From positions 2,759,001 through 2,823,000 of the forward strand of contig NZ_CP114200.1 in NCBI RefSeq assembly GCF_029392895.1: a DNA stretch of 64,000 bases. Reading direction: 5' to 3'. Below are positions 1-7,705 of the stretch, one piece after another. Position 1 is the stretch's first letter. Every line of letters begins with the position of its first letter. The position numbers were made by a program, and so were the translations under genes. The DNA is from Streptomyces sp. 71268 (GTDB taxonomy: Bacteria; Actinomycetota; Actinomycetes; Streptomycetales; Streptomycetaceae). Under the pieces are notes generated by a model. That model ran no database searches and was not told where the DNA came from. It saw only the letters and a list, made by a program, of their open reading frames with translations.

Positions 1-2159
1 GCGGCGACGTCCAGGAAGTTGCCGAGCGTCTCGCGGCGCCGGGCGGCCAGCGCGTGCGGCGACGCGGAGAGTTCCACCTCAAGGCCGGTCACCGTGAGGA
101 CGCGGTGCAGTACGTCCATGAGTGGGTCGCCGAGGGAGCGGCGCAGTTCGCGCAGTTCGGCGGCGAGCCGGGCGAAGCGGACGCGGGCCTGCGGGGAGAA
201 CGGCAGGTCGTGCGCCGCGTCGGCCCGGGCCCGGTCGGGGCCCGGGTCCCCAATGTGGTCCGCGTCCTGGCCGTGGTCGTGGCCTTGGTGCTGGTCGTGG
301 TCGTGGCCCTGGTCGGGGTGGGCCGCGGCCGGGGTGTCGAGGACGAAGGTGTCGAGGGCGTCGGCCAGCGAGATGGCCTCGGCCGGGTCCACGCCCTCGA
401 CGGCCTCGGCCAGCCGGCGGTCGGCGTCCTGGTCGGGGCTCTCGTGGTCGCGCCGTACGAGGGAGCGCGCGCGGCGGCCGAGCAGCGCCAGGTCACGCGC
501 CCCGATGCGCCAGCGCGGGCCGGTGAGCAGTCGTACCAGGGCCGCGTTGGCCGTCGGGTCCTGGAGCACCTCGCACACGGCGACCAGGTCGGCGACCTCG
601 GGCAGGTGCAGCAGCCCGGACAGGCCCACCACCTCCACCGGGACGTCCCGGCTGACCAGCGCGGCGTGGATCTCGGCGAAGTCCACGGCCGTACGGCACA
701 GCACCGCGATCTCCCCCGGTTCGGTGCCCGTACGCACCAGGTGGGCTATGGAGTCCGCGAGCCAGGCCATCTCGTCGGCGTGCGTGGGCAGCAGCGCGCA
801 GCGCACCAGGCCGTCGCGCTCGGCGCCGGGCGCCGGGCGCAGCGCCTCCACGCCCGCGTGCCGGGCGCGCAACGGGGCCGCGAGCCGGTTGGCGAGCGCG
901 AGCAGCCGGCCGCCGCTGCGCCGGTTCTCGCTGAGCGCGAACCGCTCGGCCGGGCCGCCCCGTACCGCCCCCGGGGCCTCGGCGGTGGGGGCGTCGGTGA
1001 GGGAAGGCGGACCGTCGGCGTGGGCGGGGCGGGTGGCCGCGCGGGGGAAGTGCTCCGGGAAGTCGTCCAGGTTGGCCACGGAGGCACCGCGCCAGCCGTA
1101 GATCGCCTGGCACGGGTCGCCCACGGCGGTCACGGCGTGCCCCACGCCCTCGCCGACTCCCCGCGCGCCCGGCGCGCCGTCACCCGGCGGCACCCGCTCG
1201 CCCGCCGGCACCCGCTCGTACGACGACGCCTGCTCACCCGGCGACGCTTGCTCGCCCGCGCCGAACAGGCTCGACAGCAGGAGCCGCTGGGCCACCGAAG
1301 TGTCCTGGTACTCGTCGAGGAGGACGACCGCGAACTCCGCGCGCAGCGCCCGGCCGACCTCGGGGTGGTTACGCGCCAGGGTCGCCGACAGGGCGATCTG
1401 GTCGCCGAAGTCGAGCAGGTCGAGGCGGCGCTTCTCGGCGCGGTAGCGGCCGACGAGGTCAAGCAGTTCGAGCCGGGCCCGGGCCGCGTCGGGCACCTTG
1501 CGCAGGTCGTCGTTGCTGAGCTTGACGGCGTCGAGCGCGGCGAGAAGCTCCGTGTCGTGCTCCCGCAGTCGCTCGACCGGGACCAGGTGCTCGGCCAGTT
1601 CGCCGTCCAGGGCGAGCAGGTCGGTCACCAGGTCGGCGAAGGAGCGGGTGAGCGCCGGATAGGGGCCGGGGGCGGTGCGCAGCACGCGCGCGGCGAGCTG
1701 GAACCGGGTGGCGTCGGCGAGCAGTCGCGCGCCGGGCTCGACGCCGATCCGCAACCCGTGGTCCTTCAGCAACTGCCCCGCGAACGCGTGGTACGTGGAG
1801 ATCCGCGGCTCACCCGGAACCTCGTCCTCCGTACCGGCCAGGCCCGTTGCACCGGCCGGGGCTCCCCCGCCGCCCGGCTCGCCGACGCCGGCCCGCAGCA
1901 GCGCCTTGCGCACCCGCTCGGCCAGCTCGCCGGCCGCCTTGTTGGTGAAGGTCAGCCCCAGCACCTGCTCGGGCGCGACCTGGCCGGTGCCGACCAGCCA
2001 GACCACGCGCGCGGCCATCACCGTCGTCTTGCCGGAGCCGGCACCGGCCACGATCACCTGGGGGGCCAGCGGCGCGGTGACGCAGGCCATCTGCTCCGGG
2101 GTGAACGGGATGCCGAGCAACTCCTTGAGCTGCTCGGGGTCGGTGAGGTGTGCTGACAC
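1..2159 (-). CDS. adnB: AdnB-type UvrD/Rep-family DNA helicase (3' end off the window)
   Basis: This is a superfamily 1A helicase, probably the lead motor subunit of the AdnAB helicase-nuclease that resects double-strand breaks in actinobacteria. About 720 N-terminal residues lie in the window; the C-terminal part, where AdnB carries its nuclease domain, runs off the left edge. The N-terminus has a Q-motif region (GIPFTPEQMACVTAP), Walker A AGAGSGKTT, motif II LLDEYQDTS and motif III VGDPCQAIYGWRG. I chose GTG at 2159 because the protein then begins just before the Q motif; an in-frame GTG at 2183 is the alternative. A TAGCCT -10-like hexamer sits 7 nt before this GTG, so a leaderless transcript is possible. 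It follows the AdnA-type gene in the same orientation, as in mycobacteria. The family call is firm. The adnB name rests on N-terminal resemblance and gene order. Confidence 0.82.
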   Translation of the reverse strand, partial: MSAHLTDPEQLKELLGIPFTPEQMACVTAPLAPQVIVAGAGSGKTTVMAARVVWLVGTGQVAPEQVLGLTFTNKAAGELAERVRKALLRAGVGEPGGGGAPAGATGLAGTEDEVPGEPRISTYHAFAGQLLKDHGLRIGVEPGARLLADATRFQLAARVLRTAPGPYPALTRSFADLVTDLLALDGELAEHLVPVERLREHDTELLAALDAVKLSNDDLRKVPDAARARLELLDLVGRYRAEKRRLDLLDFGDQIALSATLARNHPEVGRALRAEFAVVLLDEYQDTSVAQRLLLSSLFGAGEQASPGEQASSYERVPAGERVPPGDGAPGARGVGEGVGHAVTAVGDPCQAIYGWRGASVANLDDFPEHFPRAATRPAHADGPPSLTDAPTAEAPGAVRGGPAERFALSENRRSGGRLLALANRLAAPLRARHAGVEALRPAPGAERDGLVRCALLPTHADEMAWLADSIAHLVRTGTEPGEIAVLCRTAVDFAEIHAALVSRDVPVEVVGLSGLLHLPEVADLVAVCEVLQDPTANAALVRLLTGPRWRIGARDLALLGRRARSLVRRDHESPDQDADRRLAEAVEGVDPAEAISLADALDTFVLDTPAAAHPDQGHDHDQHQGHDHGQDADHIGDPGPDRARADAAHDLPFSPQARVRFARLAAELRELRRSLGDPLMDVLHRVLTVTGLEVELSASPHALAARRRETLGNFLDVA

Positions 2160-2505
2160 CCCAGTGAGGCTAATGCCCCGCACTGACAGGCCCCGCCGCA
2201 TCGCGTCCCGCGCATCGGCGGCCGTGCGCCGCCTCCGGCCGGGCCCGCGCACCGCTCCTGCCCAGCCGCCGGGCGGCCGACGCCGTACCGCCCGCGCCTC
2301 GGCGCACCCACCCCGCACCGCACGCCCCGGCGCCACCCGAGTGACCAGAACCACCATCGCCGCACCGTGGGCGCTCCCGTGCGCGAGGAGCCGCCGCACG
2401 CCCACGCGAGCGCCGTACCCCCGCGCCCTGTACGCCTCCGCGCAGAGACAGCGCCAGACCCAGGCCCGGCCCCACGGCCGCCGGCCCGGGCGTGCCCCCG
2501 CGCGG
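2160..2505. other. Intergenic gap between adnA and adnB
   Basis: The gap is about 346 bp, long for two genes expected to be co-transcribed. I see no convincing coding potential and no strong hairpin. The only signal is a possible -10 hexamer (TAGCCT, minus strand, 2172-2167) just before the adnB start, which would give adnB its own promoter. Confidence 0.4.
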
Positions 2506-5500
2506 TCACTCGACCACGTGGCGGCCCTCCGGGCGGGCGCCGCAGGAGGCGCGGAAGGCGCAGCGGTTGCAGTGCTCGCCGGTGGTCGGGGCGAAGCGCT
2601 CGTCGAGGACGCGGCCCGCCGCCGTGGCGAGCAGCTCGCCCACCCACTCCCCCGCCTCCCCGGCGTCCGTGGGCGTCGTAAGCGACTCCTGCGCCTGCAC
2701 CTTCGGCAGCGCGTCGCCGCCCTCCTTGCGGGGCGCGCCCTGACGCAGCTGGACCAGTTCCGCGCCGCCGGGCTCCGGGCGGGCGCCGTCGAACAGGTCG
2801 TCCACCGCGCCCGCGCGCACCGCGAGCTGGTAGACGGCGAGCTGCGGGTGGTGGGCCACGGCGTCGCGGGTGACGGTCTGCTTGCCGGTCTTGAAGTCCA
2901 CCACGTACGCGCGGCCCTCCGCGTCCGTCTCCACCCGGTCCATGGAGCCACGGATGCGTACCTGGTAGGCCGCCACGTCGAGGGTCACGTCGAAGGCGTG
3001 CTCGCTGCCGACGACGGTGCGCCCGCCGCGCTCCATCACGTGCCAGCGCAGGAAGCGTTCCAGCGCGGCGCGCGCGTTCTCCTTCTCCTGCCGCGACTTC
3101 CACGGCGCGTCGAAGGCCAGCGCGTCCCACACCGAGTCGAGCCGTTCCATCAGCACCGCGAGGTCGGCGGGGGTGCGGCCGGAGGCCACCTCGTCCGCGA
3201 GCACGTGCACGACGTTGCCGAAGCCCTGCGCCGCGGTGGACGGCGGCTCCGCCTTCACCTCACGGCCCAGGAACCACTGGAGGGAACAGGTGTTGACCAA
3301 CTGGTCGAGCGCGCTGCCCGACAGGGTCACCGGCGCGTCCCGGTCGCGCAGCGGCGCCTCGGCGCGCGTGCGCTCCTCCAGGCCCCACCAGCGGTACGGG
3401 TGCGCCGCCGGCACCAGCGGGTGGCCCTCCTCGTCGCGCAGCGCCGCGAGCCGGGCCAGCCGCTGGGCGGCGGCGTCCCGCAGCGCCTCCGAGGCGGTCG
3501 GGTCGACGGTCGTGGCGCGCAACTCCGCGACGAGCGCGGAGACCGACAGCGGGCGGCGCGGGCGGTGCAGCACGTCCACCGGCTCCACGCCCAGTTCGGT
3601 CAGGAACCGCGACGGCTGGTCGCCGTCGTCGGCGGGGGCCCGCACGGCGGTCACCACCAGCCGCTCGCTGGCCCGCGTCGTGGCCACGTAGAACAGCCGC
3701 CGCTCCTCGGCCAGCAGCGCGCCGGGCGGCATCGGTTCGGCGATCCCGTCCCGGCCGATCCGGTCCGCCTCCAGGAGCGAACCCCGGCGCCGCAGGTCGG
3801 GCCACAGGCCCTCCTGCACGCCCGCGACGACCACCAGGCGCCACCGCAGGCCCTTGGAGCGGTGCGCGGTCAGCAGCCGCACGGCGTCGGGCCGCACCGC
3901 GCGGCGGGCCAGCGTGTCGGCGGCGATGTCCTGGGCGTCCAGCTCTTCGAGGAAGTTGAGGGCGCCACGGCCGCCGGTGCGCTCCTCCGCGCGCGCGGCC
4001 GTCTCGAACAGGGCGCACACCGCGTCCAGGTCCCGGTCCGCGTTGCGCCCCGCGGCCCCGCCGCGCCAGGCGGCGCGCTCCAGGCGCTGCGGCCACGGCG
4101 TGCCGTCCCACAGGCACCACAGGGCCTCCTCGGCGGTGCCGCCGCCGGCGAGCAGCTCGCGCGCCTTGCGCAGCAGCAGGCCGAGCCGCTGCGCGCCCCG
4201 CGCGTACGCCGGGTCGTGCGCCACGAGGCGCTCCGGCTCGGCCAGCGCCTCGGCGATCAGCACGTCGGAGGGGCGGGGTACGGCGCGCCCCGCGGCCCGC
4301 TCCTCGTCGCGCAGCGCCCGACCGAGGCGGCGCAGGTCGGCCGCGTCCATGCCGCCCAGCGGCGAGCCGAGCAGCGTGAGCGCGGTCTCCACGGAGAGCC
4401 AGCCGGTGCCGGGGCTGGCCACCGAGGCGGCCTCGGGGTCTGCGCCGGGGCCGGTGTCCGGAGTGGCGTCGGGCTCGGGGCCGGTGTCGGGCCCGGTGTG
4501 GGGGGCGGCGCCGGCGCGCGCGGGGGGCGTCGGCTCCGCACCCGGCCGGGGCTCGCCCGGTTCGGGCCCGGGCTCGGGCTCAGGCGCCGGTGCGGGCGCC
4601 GGGCGTTGGTGCGGCAGGTGCGGGCCCTGGTCGGGGCGCTGGGCCAGCACCGCCGTCGCTGCCGCGCGCAACGCGGTGAGCAGCGGCGCTACGGCCGGTT
4701 CGGTGCGCAGCGGGATGTCGTCGCCGTCGACCTCCACCGGCACCCCGGCGGTGGTCAGCGCGCGGCGCACGCCCGGCAGCGCCCGCGCGCCGGCGCGCAC
4801 GAGCACGGCCATCTCGCTCCACGGCACCCCGTCCTCCAGGTGCGCGCGGCGCAGGATGTCGGCGACGTTGTCCAGCTCGGCGTTGGCCGTGGGGTACGTG
4901 TACGCCTCCACCCGGCCGCCGTCCCGGGCCGCCGTCAGGCCCCGGTGGGCGCGGGCGACGGCGGCCGGCAGCCGGAACAGCGGCATCCGGGCGGCCAGCG
5001 CCCGGGTCGCGGCCACCAGACGCTCGCGCGTGCGGTGGCAGGTGGCGAGCACGGCGACGTCGGCGGGCCGCCCGTCGGGGCGCGGGAAGGTGGCTGGGAA
5101 GTCGAGGATGCCGCCGACGTCCGCGCCACGGAAGGCGTAGATCGACTGGTCGGGGTCGCCGAACACGACCAGCGCGGTGCGCTCCGCCGCGCCCCGGCCA
5201 CCGTCGCCCCGCGCACCGCCACCCTGGGCACCCCGCGCGCCACCCCGCACGGCGCCGCCGCGGGCGACCACGCCGCCGGCCAGCGCGCGCAGCAGCCGCA
5301 CCTGGGCGACGTCCGTGTCCTGGTACTCGTCCACGTAGATCGCGTCGTAGGTGCCCGCCAGTTCGGTCGCCACCTCCGGCCGCCCGGCGAGGAGCACGGC
5401 GCGGTGCACCAGTTCCGCGTAGTCGAGCACGCCCTGCGCGTCGAGTACGTCCAGGTACTCGGCGAGGAAGTCGGCGGCGGCGCCCCAGTCGGGCCGGCCG

Positions 5501-6315
5501 GTGCGGGCGGCGAACGCACCGAGCGCCTTCGGGCCCAGACCCAGTTCGCGGCTGCGGGCCAGCACCGCCCGTACCTCGTCGGCGAAGCCACGGGTGGTCA
5601 GGCAGGCGCGCAGCTCGTCGGGCCAGCGCACCGCGGCCCGGCCCGCGCCCTCCAGCTCGGCCTGGCCGGCCAGCAGGTCGCGCACCACCACATCCTGCTC
5701 GGGGCCGGACAGCAGGCGCAGCGGGTCGGCGAACAGGTCGGCGTCCTGGTGGGCGCGGACCAGCGCGTAACAGAACGAGTGGAAGGTCGTCGCCCACGGC
5801 ACCGCCACGCCGCCCACGCGCACGGCGAGTCGGTCGCGCAGGGCCACCGCCGCCTTGCGGCTGAAGGTCAGCACGAGGACGCGCTCCGGGTCGGTGCCCC
5901 GGCGTACGCGGGCGGCCACGGCCTCCACGAGCGTGGTCGTCTTCCCGGTGCCGGGCCCCGCCAGCACGAGCAACGGCCCGCCCGCGTGGTCAACCACGGC
6001 GCGCTGCCGGGCGTCCAGCACAGGAGGGGTGGCCGCCCCGGGGGGCGTACGCACCAGTCGGTAGCCGCCGGGGCCGGCGGCGCCGGGCGGCTCGAACGGG
6101 CCGGCGGCGTACGGCGCGTACCCGCGGGTCGCGGTGGCGGCGGGCGCCTCGGGCGCCGCGCCGGCCGACCGGGTCGCGGCGGGTGGCGCCGCCGCCTCGT
6201 GGCCGGGGTGCGGGGCGGGCGAGTCCATGGGCGACCCCGACCGCGGCCCCGGGGGCGAGTGTCGCGCTGGCGACGCCGGCCCGCGCCGGGGATGGGACGA
6301 GGAGGAGGAACTCAC
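2506..6315 (-). CDS. adnA: AdnA-type helicase with C-terminal Fe-S PD-(D/E)XK nuclease
   Basis: This is a large UvrD-like helicase with a RecB-family nuclease domain, probably the AdnA partner of the next gene in double-strand-break resection. Visible motifs are Walker A LAGPGTGKTTT, motif II DEYQDTDVAQ, motif III FGDPDQSIYAFRGAD and, near the C-terminus, the nuclease core YVVDFKTGKQ. A Cys in NTCSLQWFLG plus the terminal cluster HCNRCAFRASC look like the four ligands of an AddB/AdnAB-type iron-sulfur nuclease. The start is uncertain. GTG at 6315 has an AGGA upstream, GTG or ATG starts exist at 6411 and 6228, and the first ~100 residues are disordered. A Pro/Glu/Ala/Gly-rich linker of about 70 residues (encoded near 4390-4620) interrupts the middle of the helicase and is unusually long. 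The family call is firm; the adnA name comes from gene order and the nuclease domain. Confidence 0.85.
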   Translation of the reverse strand: MSSSSSSHPRRGPASPARHSPPGPRSGSPMDSPAPHPGHEAAAPPAATRSAGAAPEAPAATATRGYAPYAAGPFEPPGAAGPGGYRLVRTPPGAATPPVLDARQRAVVDHAGGPLLVLAGPGTGKTTTLVEAVAARVRRGTDPERVLVLTFSRKAAVALRDRLAVRVGGVAVPWATTFHSFCYALVRAHQDADLFADPLRLLSGPEQDVVVRDLLAGQAELEGAGRAAVRWPDELRACLTTRGFADEVRAVLARSRELGLGPKALGAFAARTGRPDWGAAADFLAEYLDVLDAQGVLDYAELVHRAVLLAGRPEVATELAGTYDAIYVDEYQDTDVAQVRLLRALAGGVVARGGAVRGGARGAQGGGARGDGGRGAAERTALVVFGDPDQSIYAFRGADVGGILDFPATFPRPDGRPADVAVLATCHRTRERLVAATRALAARMPLFRLPAAVARAHRGLTAARDGGRVEAYTYPTANAELDNVADILRRAHLEDGVPWSEMAVLVRAGARALPGVRRALTTAGVPVEVDGDDIPLRTEPAVAPLLTALRAAATAVLAQRPDQGPHLPHQRPAPAPAPEPEPGPEPGEPRPGAEPTPPARAGAAPHTGPDTGPEPDATPDTGPGADPEAASVASPGTGWLSVETALTLLGSPLGGMDAADLRRLGRALRDEERAAGRAVPRPSDVLIAEALAEPERLVAHDPAYARGAQRLGLLLRKARELLAGGGTAEEALWCLWDGTPWPQRLERAAWRGGAAGRNADRDLDAVCALFETAARAEERTGGRGALNFLEELDAQDIAADTLARRAVRPDAVRLLTAHRSKGLRWRLVVVAGVQEGLWPDLRRRGSLLEADRIGRDGIAEPMPPGALLAEERRLFYVATTRASERLVVTAVRAPADDGDQPSRFLTELGVEPVDVLHRPRRPLSVSALVAELRATTVDPTASEALRDAAAQRLARLAALRDEEGHPLVPAAHPYRWWGLEERTRAEAPLRDRDAPVTLSGSALDQLVNTCSLQWFLGREVKAEPPSTAAQGFGNVVHVLADEVASGRTPADLAVLMERLDSVWDALAFDAPWKSRQEKENARAALERFLRWHVMERGGRTVVGSEHAFDVTLDVAAYQVRIRGSMDRVETDAEGRAYVVDFKTGKQTVTRDAVAHHPQLAVYQLAVRAGAVDDLFDGARPEPGGAELVQLRQGAPRKEGGDALPKVQAQESLTTPTDAGEAGEWVGELLATAAGRVLDERFAPTTGEHCNRCAFRASCGARPEGRHVVE

Positions 6316-6995
6316 GTGGATCGCCGGTCCTGGTGGTTGTGCTGGGTGCCTTGCGGCCGTACGACGGATGGGGTCAAGCCGGGCCGGATCGCCGCCCGGG
6401 TGGGTCCGCAACCGGCCCCGGCGCGCCCGGCCCCGGTGGGGGCGCGCCGGGTGCTGGCCGGGGCGCGCCGGGCGGGGGCCGAGTGGTGAGGGCCGCCCCA
6501 GACGCTACGCCAGTGCCCGCGCCGGGCGCAGCGCCCGGCGCGCGGCGCCGGGTCGCCCCGTGGCCTCCCCCGGTCCACCCGCCCGTCACGCGCGGGACGC
6601 CTGACCCACCGGCCGGGCGCCGCCCGTCGGCCCGTCTTTCGGCGGCTGACCGGGCCACACCGCGCGCCACCGGGCGTGACTCCGGGCCCGGATCACGGGC
6701 GACGGCGGCAGGTGTCGGAGGCGGCGAAGGTGACGCATCCGACACCACCGCGTCCGACACCACCGCGGGCTCCACCCACACGAGCGCGCCCACGGCCGGG
6801 GCCGCTGGCGCGGCCGTCCCGCGCGGGCTCGCGGCGCCGGTCGGGCGGGGCGAGCCGACCACACGGGCGCCGGGCTTGCGGGCTCTTGTCCCGAACACGC
6901 CCGAGATGCCGCGTACGGGCGCGCCGCCCGGGGCCCCGGGCCGACGGTGGCGCACGCCGCGCGCCGTGGGTGGTGGCGGCAGCGCCCCGGAGTTC
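6316..6995. other. Long intergenic region upstream of adnA
   Basis: About 680 bp lie between two minus-strand genes. All open frames here are Pro/Arg/Gly/Ala-rich with no domain signature and no good ribosome binding site, so I treat them as shadows of high GC. Part may be adnA coding sequence if the 6411 start is used. The adnA promoter should be here, but I cannot place it. Confidence 0.35.
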
Positions 6996-7514
6996 TCACG
7001 CCCGGTCGCCGGGCGGCGGCGGATTGCCGTCCCAGCGAGCCCGGCGCATGTCGACGCGGGGCAACGCGCCACCGGAGCGCGCCGCTCCACGGCCCCGACC
7101 AGCGCCGCGACGGGCCGTGCCCGGCCCGTCGGCACCGTCGGCCGGCTCGCTCTCGGGGGCGGGCCTGGCGCGCGCCGCCTCGCGCAGCGGCGTGCCCTCC
7201 GCCCGGTACCGGGCCAGCGCGCGCCGCTCGTGGCCGGGCAGCAGCGCGCCGTCCGCGCGCACCACGCGCCACCACGGCACCGCCGACCCGTACAGCGCCA
7301 TCACGCGGCCGACCTGGCGCGGGCCGCCCACGCCACGGCCGCCGCCACCGGCCACCGGCGGCGCCTGCGGGTCAAGCTCCTCGGCCAGCCACTCTGCGAC
7401 GTCGCCATAGGTCATCACCCGGCCGGGCGGAATCCGCTCCGCGACCGCCAACACCCGTTCGGCGTAGTCGGGGAGTTCGTCCGGCTCGGTTCGTTCCTCG
7501 CTCTCGCGGCTCAT
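6996..7514 (-). CDS. Alkyltransferase-like (ATL/MGMT-fold) protein
   Basis: This protein has the DNA-binding fold of O6-alkylguanine-DNA methyltransferase. It begins with YAERVLAVAERIPPGRVMTYGDVAEWL and continues to the active-site loop, which reads AVPWWRVVRADG where true methyltransferases have PCHR. With Trp replacing the acceptor Cys it cannot transfer alkyl groups to itself. Known ATL proteins instead bind alkylated bases and hand them to nucleotide excision repair. At 172 residues it has a Gly/Arg-rich C-terminal tail ending in a basic RRARWDG motif. The ATG at 7514 has AGGA about 10 nt upstream. It lies divergent from the flippase gene and downstream of it are the AdnAB genes, so the neighbourhood is DNA repair, matching the methyltransferase-like gene near AdnAB in mycobacteria. 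Confidence 0.85.
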   Translation of the reverse strand: MSRESEERTEPDELPDYAERVLAVAERIPPGRVMTYGDVAEWLAEELDPQAPPVAGGGGRGVGGPRQVGRVMALYGSAVPWWRVVRADGALLPGHERRALARYRAEGTPLREAARARPAPESEPADGADGPGTARRGAGRGRGAARSGGALPRVDMRRARWDGNPPPPGDRA

Positions 7515-7705
7515 CCGCCTCATCCTGCCGCACCCCACCGACAGCCGGCCCCCGATATCACGCACTGTGCACGGCCGTGCTACGGGGCGTACCATCCGTA
7601 TCTCGCGACCTCGAAGTACCCCCTGATGCCGTCCCCGGCCCAGCGGCCATGCCACCATCTTCCGGGCGGTGACAGGTGATACGAGATCAAGAAGAGACGA
7701 CTGAG

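Noticed and set aside
54..2156. Long open frames on the opposite strand of adnB, adnA, the glycosyltransferase and the ABC genes
   Set aside because: In DNA of this GC content antisense frames stay open by chance. They are His/Arg/Gly-rich, lack domains and ribosome binding sites, and overlap clear genes.
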